34,886 nt of DNA from Brachybacterium equifaecis (GCF_023509525.1 NZ_JAKNCJ010000014.1:1-34886), one strand, 5' to 3'. Counted from the stretch's first letter, positions 23,475 to 33,202 are shown. A program made the numbers and translations. The notes: generated by a model not told the origin, from the letters alone.

Positions 23475-25445
23475 TTGCCGCAGAACTCCATCAACCACGC
23501 TCGCCTCGTCGCGCTGATCTGGAGCATCGCCGACGACGTGCTTCGAGACCTCTACGTGCGCGGCAAGTACCGCGACGTGATCCTGCCGTTCACCGTGCTG
23601 CGCCGCCTCGACAGTGTGCTCGAACCCACTCAAGACGCAGTCCTCGCGATGAAGAAGACTCTCGATCAGGCAGGGATCGTCGACCAAGACGCCCCGCTGC
23701 GGGACGCCGCGAAGCAGGACTTCTACAACACGTCCGGCTTCACGCTCAAGACCCTACGTGCTGCGACGAATGCCACCAGGCTCCGGCAGAACTTCGGAGT
23801 TTACCTCGATGGCTTCTCGCCCAATGTGCAGGAGATCATCGACAACTTCGAGTTCCGCAACCAGCTCCCGCGCCTCACGAAGGCTGACGCGCTCGGGGCG
23901 CTGATCGAGAAGTTCCTCTCGCCCGACCTCGACCTCTCGCCCGCAGGCTTGGACAACCACGGGATGGGCACGGTCTTCGAAGAGCTCGTGCGCCGCTTCA
24001 ACGAGGAGAACAACGAAGAGGCCGGAGAGCACTGGACCCCTCGTGACGCGGTGCGCCTCATGACCCGACTGATGTTCGAGCCCATCGCCGAGGTGATCCC
24101 CTCAGGCACCTACCGTCTGTACGACGGGGCAATGGGAACCGGCGGCATGCTCACCGTCGCAGAGGAAACCCTCAAGCACCTCACCACTCCCGCCGGGAAG
24201 AAGGTCTCCACCCACTTGTATGGGCAGGAGATCAACGCCGAGACCTACGCGATCGCCAAGGCAGACCTGATCCTCAAAGGCGAAGGGATGGCGGCCGACA
24301 ACATCGTCGGCGGCCCCGAATGGTCGACCCTGTCGAACGATGCCTTCGCGGGCGAAGAGTTCGACTTCATGCTCTCCAATCCGCCCTACGGCAAGAGCTG
24401 GAAGACTGACCAGGACCGTCTGGGCGGGGCGAAGAAGATCATCGACCCCCGCTTCATCGTCACCCACGACGGCGACCCCGACTACTCGCTGGTCACCCGA
24501 AGCAGCGACGGCCAGTTGATGTTCCTCGCAAACCTCATCTCCAAGATGAAGCAAGGCACCGCTCTCGGCTCACGCATCGCATCGGTACACAACGGCTCCT
24601 CGCTGTTCACCGGCGACGCCGGTCAAGGCGAGAGCAACTTCCGTCGCTGGATCATCGAGAACGACTGGCTCGAAGCCATCGTCGCCCTGCCGCTCAAGAT
24701 GTTCTACAACACCGGCATCGCCACCTACGTATGGGTGATCTCCAACCGCAAGGAAGAGCGCCGCAAGGGCAAGGTGCAGCTCATCGACGCCACCGGCTGG
24801 TCCACCCCTCTGCGCAAGAATCTCGGCGAGAAGGGTGTCGAGATCAGCGACGCGGACGCGGATCGCGTGCTCGCCACCTATGAAGCCTTCGACCAGGCAG
24901 GCGACCCCGACCACTCGAAGGTCTTCGACGGCGTCGACTTCGGCTACTCCAAGATCACCGTCGAGCGCCCACTGCGTATCGCGGGCGTGGAGGAAGGCCG
25001 CGTCTACAAGGCCGCCGAGATCAAGCAACTCAAAGAAGACGGCGTGCGCGACGAGTCAGCACCGCCGATCATCAAGAAGGTGCTGCCCTACGCCGCAATG
25101 CCCGACCCCTTGTACGGGCGATACGAGGCGATCATCGACGGGCGAAGCCGTGTAGTCGAATACGAGCCCGACACCGAGCTGCGCGACACCGAACAAGTGC
25201 CACTGACCGAACCCGCCGGCGAGTATGCCGACGGCATCGAGGCCTTCTTCCGTCGCGAAGTCGAGCCATACGCGCCCGATGCGTGGATCGACGAGACCAA
25301 GACGAAGATCGGCTACGAAATCTCCTTCACCCGCCACTTCTACAAGCCCACCCCGATGCGCACCCTCGCCGAGATCCAGGCCGACATCCGCGCCCTCGAG
25401 GCCGAGACCGACAACCTCATCGACGAGATCGCAGGTGAGGGCTGA
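23475..25445 (+). CDS. hsdM: Type I restriction-modification DNA methyltransferase subunit
   Basis: This 656-aa modification subunit methylates adenine with HsdS and is also part of the restriction complex. The HsdM N-terminal helical domain (INHARLVALIWSIADDVLR...VILPFTVLRRLD) is followed by the SAM motif DGAMGTGGML (about residues 217-226) and the catalytic NPPYG (302-306). The C-terminal part (FYKPTPMRTLAEIQADIRALEAETDNLIDEI) forms the helices that contact HsdS. The TTG start at 23475 has TAAGGA 6 nt upstream, and family alignment supports it (PQNSINHARLVALIW). The stop overlaps the hsdS start by 1 nt. Confidence 0.95.
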   Translation: MPQNSINHARLVALIWSIADDVLRDLYVRGKYRDVILPFTVLRRLDSVLEPTQDAVLAMKKTLDQAGIVDQDAPLRDAAKQDFYNTSGFTLKTLRAATNATRLRQNFGVYLDGFSPNVQEIIDNFEFRNQLPRLTKADALGALIEKFLSPDLDLSPAGLDNHGMGTVFEELVRRFNEENNEEAGEHWTPRDAVRLMTRLMFEPIAEVIPSGTYRLYDGAMGTGGMLTVAEETLKHLTTPAGKKVSTHLYGQEINAETYAIAKADLILKGEGMAADNIVGGPEWSTLSNDAFAGEEFDFMLSNPPYGKSWKTDQDRLGGAKKIIDPRFIVTHDGDPDYSLVTRSSDGQLMFLANLISKMKQGTALGSRIASVHNGSSLFTGDAGQGESNFRRWIIENDWLEAIVALPLKMFYNTGIATYVWVISNRKEERRKGKVQLIDATGWSTPLRKNLGEKGVEISDADADRVLATYEAFDQAGDPDHSKVFDGVDFGYSKITVERPLRIAGVEEGRVYKAAEIKQLKEDGVRDESAPPIIKKVLPYAAMPDPLYGRYEAIIDGRSRVVEYEPDTELRDTEQVPLTEPAGEYADGIEAFFRREVEPYAPDAWIDETKTKIGYEISFTRHFYKPTPMRTLAEIQADIRALEAETDNLIDEIAGEG

Positions 25446-26782
25446 TGTTTCGAGACCTGCCGCGCTACCCAGAGATGACGGTGAGTCAGTTCTGGGATGC
25501 GAAGGTGCCGAGTCACTGGGAGGTTCATCCCGGGCTCGCCGTTCTCGCAGAGAATCGACGCAAGAATGACGGCCTTATCGAGTCGCAGGTCCTGTCCCTC
25601 AGCTATGGCCGAGTCGTAGTGAAACCCGTGGAGAAACAGCGGGGGCTCGTGCCAGATTCATACGAGAGCTACCAGATTCTCGTGCCGGGCGACATCGTCG
25701 TACGACCTACTGATCTCCAGAACGACCAGGCCAGTATTCGGGTAGGTCACGTGAAAGATCGAGGGATCATCACCTCGGCCTACATAGGACTCCGTGCTCG
25801 TGGGTCTTGGAGTGATGCCTACGCGTATCACTACCTGGCCGTGGTCGATTCCTCGAAACGGATCTACGGCATGGGCAGCGGTCTACGGCAACAGCTGGGT
25901 TGGCCTGACCTCAAACGGATGCCATGCCTCGTACCACCGCCGGAGGAGCAGGCGGCGATCGTGAGGTATCTCGCCCACGCGAACGCCCGCATCGACAAGG
26001 CCATCGTCGCCAAGCGCCGCCTCATCGCCCTCCTCGAAGAAGAGAAGAAGGCCATCGCTGACATGCTCCTGGGACAACTCGACGAAGGCGCCCGAGAGGT
26101 TCGCCATGTGCTGTCGCAGCTGGTGGACTGCGAGCACAAGACAGCACCGTTCGTGGAAGGAGAGCCGTACTGGGTGCTCCGCACTTCGTCCGTGAAGTCG
26201 GGGGAGATCGTCTGGTCGGGTGCCTACACTACCGACGCTGCATCGTACGAGGTATGGACTAGTCGCGCGGTCCCTGAACCGGGCGATGTGATCTTCACCC
26301 GAGAGGCTCCCGTGGGTGAGGCAGCTGTCATCCCTGATGGGCGGCGAGTAGCTCTCGGCCAGCGCACGGTCTTGATGAAGGTCAGAAAAGAGATCATGGA
26401 TCCTCAGTTCTTGGTCTATCAGGTCTACGCGGGACTGCCCCGACGTCCCATCTCCCTCGCCACACAGGGGTCTACCGTCGGGCATTTCAATATGGATGAC
26501 ATTGGCTGGATGCGCGTTGCTGTTCCCGATATCGAGGTTCAACGCCAGCTCGTAAACAAGATTGAAGACGCCAACAGTGATGCAAACGAGGCGATCGACA
26601 AGACGCAGTCGGAGATCGCTCTCCTCCACGAGTTCCGCACGCGGCTCGTCGCCGATGTGGTGACGGGTCAGGTGGACGTGCGTTCGATCGTCGCGACCTT
26701 GCCCGATGCTCCAGAGGCGACCGCTGAGCTCGCGGCAGATTCCGACGATGAGTTCGGCGACCTCCAAGAGGAGGGGCTGTGA
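25445..26782 (+). CDS. hsdS: Type I restriction-modification specificity subunit
   Basis: This 445-aa subunit chooses the DNA target. It has two target-recognition domains, about residues 10-165 and 220-365. Each is followed by a conserved helical region: PPPEEQAAIVRYLAHANARIDKAIVAKRRLIALLEEEKKAI and VPDIEVQRQLVNKIEDANSDANEAIDKTQSEIALLHEFRTRLVADVVTGQVDVR. It ends in an acidic tail (AADSDDEFGDLQEEGL). The layout is a full bipartite HsdS, so a bipartite adenine-methylation site is expected; the sequence cannot be predicted here. The ATG overlaps the hsdM stop by one base and the stop overlaps the next start by 4 nt. Confidence 0.94.
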   Translation: MFRDLPRYPEMTVSQFWDAKVPSHWEVHPGLAVLAENRRKNDGLIESQVLSLSYGRVVVKPVEKQRGLVPDSYESYQILVPGDIVVRPTDLQNDQASIRVGHVKDRGIITSAYIGLRARGSWSDAYAYHYLAVVDSSKRIYGMGSGLRQQLGWPDLKRMPCLVPPPEEQAAIVRYLAHANARIDKAIVAKRRLIALLEEEKKAIADMLLGQLDEGAREVRHVLSQLVDCEHKTAPFVEGEPYWVLRTSSVKSGEIVWSGAYTTDAASYEVWTSRAVPEPGDVIFTREAPVGEAAVIPDGRRVALGQRTVLMKVRKEIMDPQFLVYQVYAGLPRRPISLATQGSTVGHFNMDDIGWMRVAVPDIEVQRQLVNKIEDANSDANEAIDKTQSEIALLHEFRTRLVADVVTGQVDVRSIVATLPDAPEATAELAADSDDEFGDLQEEGL

Positions 26783-27039
26783 GCACCTGGCACTACCTAC
26801 CTGTCTCCGTCGAACGCGATGGGGGTATCGAGTACTCGATCTGTGAGGTCTATCTCGACGATGATGGGTGCGTCGCAAGCTGGACAGAAAGCAGTTCGAT
26901 TGCGGCGTCGGGAGAGACCGCAGACGAGCTTCGTGCCGACCTGAGTCATATGCTGAACGACGTTGCCCGATGGGAGCCTGTGCGGTTCTCCGATCTTGCG
27001 GTCGGGTTGCGGCTCCAGCCCCGGGGAATCGCACTCTAG
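26779..27039 (+). CDS. Small RM-associated hypothetical protein
   Basis: This 86-aa acidic protein (STWHYLPVSVERDGGIEYSICEVYLDDDGCVASWTESSSIAASGETADELRADLSHMLNDVARWEP...) has a beta-beta-beta-alpha look reminiscent of HicB/antitoxin-like folds. Short proteins of this kind (WHY...EVYxDxDG...WTE...G-T-EEL) occur next to RM genes in my recollection, with no known function. It starts at a GTG that overlaps the hsdS stop (GTGA), so it is translationally coupled. Its TAG stop lies inside the first of the three operator-like repeats (27026-27039). It could be an RM modulator. Confidence 0.75.
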   Translation: MSTWHYLPVSVERDGGIEYSICEVYLDDDGCVASWTESSSIAASGETADELRADLSHMLNDVARWEPVRFSDLAVGLRLQPRGIAL

Positions 27040-27081
27040 CTCGCTAGATTCGCACTCTAGAGTGTGAGATTCGCACTCTGG
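27026..27081 (+). repeat. Three 14-bp direct repeats at exact 21-bp period (operator-like)
   Basis: GAATCGCACTCTAG (27026-27039), GATTCGCACTCTAG (27047-27060) and GATTCGCACTCTGG (27068-27081) start 21 bp apart, i.e. about two helical turns, on one DNA face. The middle copy also creates the palindrome CACTCTAGAGTG (27053-27064). They end 3 bp before the probable -10 of the downstream AlbA-type gene, so a repressor or activator bound here would control that promoter. Confidence 0.85.
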
Positions 27082-27084
27082 CGG

Positions 27085-27090
27085 TAGGCT
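27085..27090 (+). promoter_or_regulatory. Probable -10 box of AlbA-type gene
   Basis: TAGGCT (TANNNT) sits 7 nt before the ATG at 27098, a leaderless geometry. The operator-like repeats occupy the -35 region and the DNA upstream. Confidence 0.55.
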
Positions 27091-27097
27091 GATGGCT

Positions 27098-28549
27098 ATG
27101 AGCTGGGATGCGCCTGCTGTGCTCGCCCTCATCGAGAAGATGCGGGCGCATCGGGGCGACTTCACCGGCGTGGAGGTCAAGCGCGGTGCGGGTGGCGTGC
27201 CTGATCTTGCCGCAACTCTGTGCGCGTTCGGCAACATGCCCGACGGCGGGGTCGTCATCGTCGGACTCGATGAGCGCGCCGGGTTCGCCATCACCGGGGT
27301 GAAGGACCCAGCCGCAGTGGAGCACGCGATCGCTTCTCAAGCGCGGCAGGCAGTGACTCCGCCGGTAGCGGTCACCTTCGAGACGCTGGCGATCGCGGGC
27401 AAGCAGATCGTGGTTGCTGAGGTGCAGGGGCTCAGCGCCCACCAGCGTCCATGCAAGACCGGGGGCCGGGCGTATCTGCGTCAGGCCGATGGCGACTACG
27501 CGATGAGTGCGGCCGAGGAGCAGCAGCTCCTCGCAGTACGTGATCGACCGCGCTACGACGCGGGGCCGGTCGAGCGCGCGGCGATCGGGAACCTCGACCC
27601 ACACCTGGTCAATGGGTTCGTCTCAGCAGTTCGGGCGACTTCACGTCGACTCCGAGACGTAGACGACGAGACGCTGCTCCGGCGTCGCGGGGTGCTGGAC
27701 GCAGACAGCGACCGAGTGACGCTTGCTGGCCTCTATGCGCTTGGGGAGTACCCGCAGCAGTTCGCTCCGAGTCTTTCGGTGACGGCGGCCGTCGTTACCG
27801 AGCCGGGGTCAGCGGATCGTCTTGTTGACCTCGTGCATCTTGATGGACCGGTACCCGACCTGCTTGACGCGAGCATGGAATGGGTGCGTCGAAACCTCCG
27901 CACTGGTGTTCGAGTTGGTGTCGATGGCCACAACTACGATCATCCTGAGTTACCGCTCGGTGCTGTGCGGGAGCTCATCGCGAACGCCCTCGTGCATCGC
28001 GACCTTGGCCCGCATACGCAGACCAAGCGCGTCGAGATTCGAGTCCTGCCCGATCGGTTGGTCATCACGAGCCCGGGCGGGCTTTGGGGTGTGAGCCGGG
28101 AGCAACTCGGGACTGCTGCGGGAAAGTCCGCGGTCAACGAGCACCTCTACGGCATCTGCGCGTATCTCAGTACCTCCCAAGGTGCGCGAGTGATCGAGGG
28201 AGAGGGCGGCGGTATCGGTGAGGTGCAGCGAGCACTCCACGAATGGCCCGCTGACCCGCCGATCTTCATCGACCAGGCTGTGACCTTCACCGCAGTGCTG
28301 ATGAGACCGCGCGCAGAACTGGGCCCGCAGGCGCCGGCTCCCCATGCCCAGTCGGGCGATCCTCAGACCCGGATTCTGACTGTCCTCGCGGCGGGGGCGC
28401 TGGATCGCAACTCGATTATCGAGCGCACCGGGTTGACTCGCTCACAGACGCGCTACGCGCTCGAAAAGCTCATCGCCACGGATCGCCTCGCCATGCACGG
28501 TGGGCTCGGCGCTCGCAACACCACCTATTCGCTCGCGGAGGAGGACTAG
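27098..28549 (+). CDS. AlbA_2 / HATPase-type protein with C-terminal winged helix
   Basis: This 483-aa protein has an AlbA_2 (Schlafen-type) N-terminal domain (GVEVKRGAGGVPDLAATLCAFGNMPDGGVVIVGLDE, about residues 17-60). A long middle follows, then an ATP-binding HATPase_c_4 region with N296 in GAVRELIANALVHRDLG and ITSPGGLWG. A winged-helix end comes last (ILTVLAAGALDRNSIIERTGLTRSQTRYALEKLIATDRL). Such proteins are often called ATP-dependent transcriptional regulators and occur in RM loci. ATG 27098 fits the -10 seven nt upstream; 27092 is the alternative. It lies between hsdS and hsdR and ends 2 nt before hsdR. With the 21-bp repeats upstream it probably regulates itself and hsdR. Nuclease-type activity of the AlbA_2 domain is also possible. 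Confidence 0.85.
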   Translation: MSWDAPAVLALIEKMRAHRGDFTGVEVKRGAGGVPDLAATLCAFGNMPDGGVVIVGLDERAGFAITGVKDPAAVEHAIASQARQAVTPPVAVTFETLAIAGKQIVVAEVQGLSAHQRPCKTGGRAYLRQADGDYAMSAAEEQQLLAVRDRPRYDAGPVERAAIGNLDPHLVNGFVSAVRATSRRLRDVDDETLLRRRGVLDADSDRVTLAGLYALGEYPQQFAPSLSVTAAVVTEPGSADRLVDLVHLDGPVPDLLDASMEWVRRNLRTGVRVGVDGHNYDHPELPLGAVRELIANALVHRDLGPHTQTKRVEIRVLPDRLVITSPGGLWGVSREQLGTAAGKSAVNEHLYGICAYLSTSQGARVIEGEGGGIGEVQRALHEWPADPPIFIDQAVTFTAVLMRPRAELGPQAPAPHAQSGDPQTRILTVLAAGALDRNSIIERTGLTRSQTRYALEKLIATDRLAMHGGLGARNTTYSLAEED

Positions 28550-28551
28550 CC

Positions 28552-31488
28552 ATGCAGCGACTTAACGAAGCGAGCCTTGAAGCACTCATCGTCGACCAGA
28601 TGGTTGCCGTCGGTTGGATTGAGGGCCACGCGGCGGCCTACGACTCGTCGTACGCTCTTGACCTCGGTCACCTCTCCGGCTTCGTTGAGTCCACGCAGCC
28701 GCAGCTTGCCGAGTCGCTGGGGCTCGGTGAGGCGTCGCCGTCGCGGCACAAGTTCCTTGCCAGGTTGCAGGGTGAAATCACCAAGCGTGGTGTCGTGCAT
28801 CTGCTGCGCAATGGGCTCGACCATCTCGGCCAGCACATCGACCTGTACTACCCGACCGCGACCGATGGCAACGCGAAGGCCGCCGAGCTGTTCGCGGCGA
28901 ACCGTTTCGTCGTCACCCGGCAGGTGCACCACAGTCCCAGCAACCGGGGCGACGCCGTCGATCTCGTGGCGTTCGTCAACGGCCTGCCGGTGTTCACCTT
29001 CGAGCTGAAGAACAACATCACCAAGCAGACCGTCGCTGACGCTGTGCAGCAGTACCAGCGTGATCGCGACCCGCGAGAGCTGCTGTTCGCCTTCGGGCGC
29101 ATGATCGCGCACTTCGCTCTCGACGATCAGCGGGTCCGGTTCTGCACGCAACTCAAGGGCAAGTCGTCATGGTTCCTGCCCTTCGACCAGGGGTTCAACG
29201 ACGGCGCTGGTAACCCGCCCAACGCTGACGGGGTGATGACCGACTACTTGTGGCGGCGAGTCCTTGCCCCGGAGAGTCTCGCCGGCATCATCGAGAACTA
29301 CGCGCAGGTCGTCACCGAGAAGAACCCGAAGACGGGTAAACGCACGGCGAAGGCGATCTTCCCGCGGTATCACCAGCTTGACGTAGTGCGAAAGCTGCTC
29401 GCCGATGTCGCCGAGGGCGGGGCGGGTCGGCGGTACCTCATCCAGCACTCTGCGGGCAGTGGCAAGTCGAACTCGATCGCCTGGCTCGTGCACCAGCTTG
29501 TCGAGGCCACTCACCAGGGGGCCGTGGCCTTCGACTCCGTCATCGTCGTCACCGACCGCGTGATCCTTGACGATCAGCTCTCGCAGACCATCAAGTCGTT
29601 CTTGCAGATCGGCTCGACAGTCGTCCACGCGGATCGCTCGGGAGACCTGCGCCGGGCGATCACGGCGGGCAAGAAGATCATCGTCACAACGGTGCAGAAG
29701 TTTCCCTACATTCTCGATGACATCGGCTCAGAGCATCAGGGCCGCAACTTCGCCATCATCATCGATGAGGCCCACTCGTCTCAGGGTTCGAAGACCTCGG
29801 CCGCCGTGTCTCGCGCGCTCGGTGGCGGTGTTGATTCTGATGAGGAGGACAGCGTCGAGGATCAGATCAACCGGATCATCGAAGCGAAGAAGCTGCTGCC
29901 GAATGCGAGCTACTTCGCGTTCACTGCGACACCGAAAAACAAGACGCTGGAGATGTTCGGCGAACCGGTCTCGAACCCCGACGGCACGGTCGGCCATCGC
30001 CCATTCCACTCGTACACGATGAAGCAGGCCATCCAAGAGGGCTTTATCGTGGATGTGCTCGCGAACTACACGCCGGTGGGTAGCTACTACAAGCTGATGA
30101 AGACGGTCGAGGACGACCCGGAGTTCGATGTGAAGCGGGCCTCGAAGAAGCTGCGAGCCTACGTCGAGGGTAACCAGCACGCGATCGCGCAGAAGGCCGA
30201 CATCATGGTCGAGCACTTCCTCGGCCAGGTGATCGCCAAGCAGAAGATCGGCGGGCAGGCCCGCGCGATGGTCGTCACCTCATCCATCCCGCGGTGCATC
30301 GAATACTTCCACGCCATCCGCGACGCACTGGCAGCACGCAAGAGCCCGTACAAGGTGATCGTCGCCTTCTCCGGCGAACACGACTACAAGGGGGTGCAGG
30401 TCACCGAGGCAAGCCTTAACGGTTTCCCCTCCCGGGCCATCGCTGAGCAGATCAAGACCGACCCGTACCGAATCCTCGTCGTCGCCAACAAGTTCCAGAC
30501 CGGGTACGACGAGCCGCTGCTGCACACCATGTACGTCGACAAGACCCTGTCGGGTGTGCTCGCGGTTCAAACCCTCTCGCGGCTCAACCGGGCGCACCCG
30601 GCGAAGCATGAGACGTTCGTGCTCGACTTCGCCAACGATGCCGAGGACATCCAGCGCGCTTTCGATCCGTATTACCGCACCACCGTGCTCGCCGAAGAGA
30701 CCGACCCCAACAAGCTGCATGACCTCGTCAACGACCTCGACGCCTTCGGCATTTACACGCCGGAACACGTCGACGAGTTCGTGACGCGCTACCTGGCCGG
30801 TGAGCCTCGCGACCAGCTCGATCCCATTCTCGATACGTGCGTCGCGGAGTACGTCGAACTTCCCGAGGAAGACGATCAGGTCAGGTTCAAGGGCAATGCG
30901 AAGGCCTTCCTGCGCACCTACAACTTCCTCTCCACGGTGCTGCCCTACGGCAGCCCTGAGTGGGAGAAGCGCTCGATCTTCCTCGACCACCTCGTGCCGA
31001 AGCTCCCCGCCCCGAAGGAGGAAGACCTCGCCGCCGGAATCCTGGAGAACATCGACCTCGAGTCTTACCGTGCCGAGAAGCTCACAGCGATGAAGATCGT
31101 GCTGGACGACGAAGATGGCCTGCTCGACCCCGTGCCCGCGGCAGGCGGCGGCATGCTGGCGACGCCCGAACTGGAGAGACTCTCGGAGATCGTCAAGAGC
31201 TTCAACGCCCACTTCGGCAACATCGAATGGAACGACGCCGACCGCGTCGAACGCTTCATCACCGAAGAGATCCCACGCCTCGTCGCCGAAGACGAGGCCT
31301 ACCAACACGCGCAGGCAAACAACGACCCGGCGAACGCGCGCGTCGAAAGCGACCGCGCACTCGGCCAGGTCATGCTGCGGCTCATCGCCGATGACACGCA
31401 GCTCTTCAAAGAGTTCCAGGACAACGAGAGCTTCAAACGCTGGCTGGCCGACGCCGTGTTCAACGCAACGTACAGGAAGAGCGCATGA
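28552..31488 (+). CDS. hsdR: Type I restriction endonuclease, motor subunit
   Basis: This 978-aa subunit translocates and cuts DNA that lacks the host methylation. The N-terminal PD-(D/E)XK nuclease has D137 (DAVDLVAF) and E151-x-K153 (FELKN). The helicase motor has Walker A SAGSGKS (residues 300-306), DEAH at 405-408 (IIDEAHSSQG), TATPKN and the late motif QTLSRLNRAHP. A C-terminal helical region follows (residues about 700-978). All key residues are present, so the enzyme looks functional. It follows the AlbA-type gene by 2 nt. The start ATG 28552 fits the family's first residues (QRLNEASLEALIVDQM). A 25-codon ORF overlapping its stop is probably not a gene. Confidence 0.95.
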   Translation: MQRLNEASLEALIVDQMVAVGWIEGHAAAYDSSYALDLGHLSGFVESTQPQLAESLGLGEASPSRHKFLARLQGEITKRGVVHLLRNGLDHLGQHIDLYYPTATDGNAKAAELFAANRFVVTRQVHHSPSNRGDAVDLVAFVNGLPVFTFELKNNITKQTVADAVQQYQRDRDPRELLFAFGRMIAHFALDDQRVRFCTQLKGKSSWFLPFDQGFNDGAGNPPNADGVMTDYLWRRVLAPESLAGIIENYAQVVTEKNPKTGKRTAKAIFPRYHQLDVVRKLLADVAEGGAGRRYLIQHSAGSGKSNSIAWLVHQLVEATHQGAVAFDSVIVVTDRVILDDQLSQTIKSFLQIGSTVVHADRSGDLRRAITAGKKIIVTTVQKFPYILDDIGSEHQGRNFAIIIDEAHSSQGSKTSAAVSRALGGGVDSDEEDSVEDQINRIIEAKKLLPNASYFAFTATPKNKTLEMFGEPVSNPDGTVGHRPFHSYTMKQAIQEGFIVDVLANYTPVGSYYKLMKTVEDDPEFDVKRASKKLRAYVEGNQHAIAQKADIMVEHFLGQVIAKQKIGGQARAMVVTSSIPRCIEYFHAIRDALAARKSPYKVIVAFSGEHDYKGVQVTEASLNGFPSRAIAEQIKTDPYRILVVANKFQTGYDEPLLHTMYVDKTLSGVLAVQTLSRLNRAHPAKHETFVLDFANDAEDIQRAFDPYYRTTVLAEETDPNKLHDLVNDLDAFGIYTPEHVDEFVTRYLAGEPRDQLDPILDTCVAEYVELPEEDDQVRFKGNAKAFLRTYNFLSTVLPYGSPEWEKRSIFLDHLVPKLPAPKEEDLAAGILENIDLESYRAEKLTAMKIVLDDEDGLLDPVPAAGGGMLATPELERLSEIVKSFNAHFGNIEWNDADRVERFITEEIPRLVAEDEAYQHAQANNDPANARVESDRALGQVMLRLIADDTQLFKEFQDNESFKRWLADAVFNATYRKSA

Positions 31489-31558
31489 AGGCCGGGCCAA
31501 CGCGACGAGATGCCCTCATGAGTTCGACGCCGGGAGGCTCATCGTCAAGGGGAATCAA

Positions 31559-33202
31559 GTGAAGGCACGACGGCTCACCTTCTACCTTCTTCGCCAGGAC
31601 GCTGCCGAGTTCGAGGATGCGCTGGATACGGAGAAGGCCAGCGTCGCGGTGGATCTCGATCCGTCGGCGGGCGTAGACGGGCGCTTCGTCTATGTCCAGC
31701 CCCGCCCGTCTGTGCCTTCATGGGTTGGATTCGTCCAGCCGGTACTCGCCGACGAGCTCGGCAGCCTCAGATCGTCTTCCACGTCCGCCTTGCTGCTTCT
31801 GCGCACCAGCGGGCGCATCTTCGCCCTCACATTCGGTTACGGCAGGTCACTCCTCGACCTGTCAAAGATCGAGTACCAGTTCGGACTCCGAGTGGCACTC
31901 AATCGAATCGACCCTCGTCAGATTCGAAGTCTGGATACCAAGACCTTCGAGGATCTTGTGGTTACGACGAATACTCAGGCGAGCAAGAGTGCTGAACTGC
32001 CCACATTTGGTGTCGACGTATCGCGCGACATCCTGAGAGCAGTCACCGGGGAGCCGCGCGACCAGTCCGTGACGAAACGAATCGCCGGTGCGGACTCACT
32101 TGTGATGGGAGTCAAGGCGCCGGTGACGGAGCTGCCTCCTATCTGCGATGACCTGCTTGTCGCGTTCGAAGCCGACGACTACAAGACAGACTTTGGCTGG
32201 ATCGACCAACTTTCGCTCGTGCGTGACAGCGCAAGCATCGGAGCGCTCAACGATCTCCTCGTGGAGCAGTTGCGAAGCGGAGCGACCGGATCAACGCACC
32301 TGGCAATGCCGGAAGCTATCGATTGGGAGGACATCGACGGGTTCAAGATCGCAGGAACGCGAAGCCATGTCTATGACGACCTTGATCTCGATGAATATCT
32401 TGATCGCATCGGAGAAGACCGCGCCACCATCACAGTCGAGAATCTCAAGTCCAGGTATGTGTGGGTGCGGTTCGGGCGCTCAGGGAACTTTGACAAGCGT
32501 TGGAACCTCTATCAGTGCCTCGTTACTGAGCAGCGGATCAACGACCAATTGCACGTCCTCATAGAAGGTCGCTGGTTCGCTGTCAGCACCACCTTGGTCG
32601 AGGAGGTCGATGCCTTCGCGGCTGGGCTCATCGACGCGACGGTTCAGCTTCCGCCTGCACACGTCGGAGAGGTTGAAGCCGACTACAACGCCCGCCTCGC
32701 CCTCAGTTCGCCCCAGCACCTCCTCAAGCTCGATGCACGCATCAAGCGGCCAGGAGGCGCCAGCAGCGGCATCGAGTTCTGTGATGTCCTCTCGGATGAC
32801 GGCGACTTGATCCATGTGAAGCGCAAGTCCCGTTCCGCAACACTGAGCCACCTCTTTGCCCAAGGAGGAGTGTCCGCCGCAACGTTCGTCAACGACGGCA
32901 TCTTCCGAACCCAGGTCCGCGAACTGATCCAGGAAGAAGTGCCCCAGGAAGCTCTTGAGAGCTGGTTGCGCTTGGTGCCCAGCGCAGAGGAAGCCGTCGA
33001 TAGATCTCGTTACCGTGTGACCTACGCTGTCATCGCCAACTCCAGCCGTGAAGGGCGAGACTGGCTGCCCTTCTTCAGCAAACTGAACCTGATGCAACAG
33101 GGGCGACAACTCTCCACGATGGGGTTCACCGTCGCGATCGCGCGAGTTCCGATCATCGACCCTGGCCAAGGCGAGAACGAGGAAATCCAGAGTGTCTCAT
33201 GA
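31559..33202 (+). CDS. DUF6119 / TIGR04141-type sporadically distributed protein
   Basis: This 547-aa protein has the family opening VKARRLTFYLLRQDAAEFEDALD, then LLLRTSGRIFALTFGYGRSLLD, DILRAVTGEPRD...RIAGADSL, DYKTDFGWIDQLSLVRD, and AMPEAIDWEDIDGFKIAG. The late segment IHVKRKSRSATLSHLFAQGGVSAATF is also typical. TIGR04141/DUF6119 proteins are patchily distributed and often found in defence islands; no biochemical activity is established to my knowledge. I set the start at GTG 31559, preceded by AAGGGGA about 6 nt upstream. The start of the following ApeA-like gene overlaps its end by 11 nt. It lies 70 nt after hsdR on the same strand. Confidence 0.8.
   Translation: MKARRLTFYLLRQDAAEFEDALDTEKASVAVDLDPSAGVDGRFVYVQPRPSVPSWVGFVQPVLADELGSLRSSSTSALLLLRTSGRIFALTFGYGRSLLDLSKIEYQFGLRVALNRIDPRQIRSLDTKTFEDLVVTTNTQASKSAELPTFGVDVSRDILRAVTGEPRDQSVTKRIAGADSLVMGVKAPVTELPPICDDLLVAFEADDYKTDFGWIDQLSLVRDSASIGALNDLLVEQLRSGATGSTHLAMPEAIDWEDIDGFKIAGTRSHVYDDLDLDEYLDRIGEDRATITVENLKSRYVWVRFGRSGNFDKRWNLYQCLVTEQRINDQLHVLIEGRWFAVSTTLVEEVDAFAAGLIDATVQLPPAHVGEVEADYNARLALSSPQHLLKLDARIKRPGGASSGIEFCDVLSDDGDLIHVKRKSRSATLSHLFAQGGVSAATFVNDGIFRTQVRELIQEEVPQEALESWLRLVPSAEEAVDRSRYRVTYAVIANSSREGRDWLPFFSKLNLMQQGRQLSTMGFTVAIARVPIIDPGQGENEEIQSVS

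Noticed and set aside
31485..31561. 25-codon ORF overlapping the hsdR stop (ATGA) and ending at the DUF6119-like start
   Set aside because: The overlap looks like coupling, but the peptide is Ser/Gly/Arg-rich with no features and the next gene has its own Shine-Dalgarno sequence.
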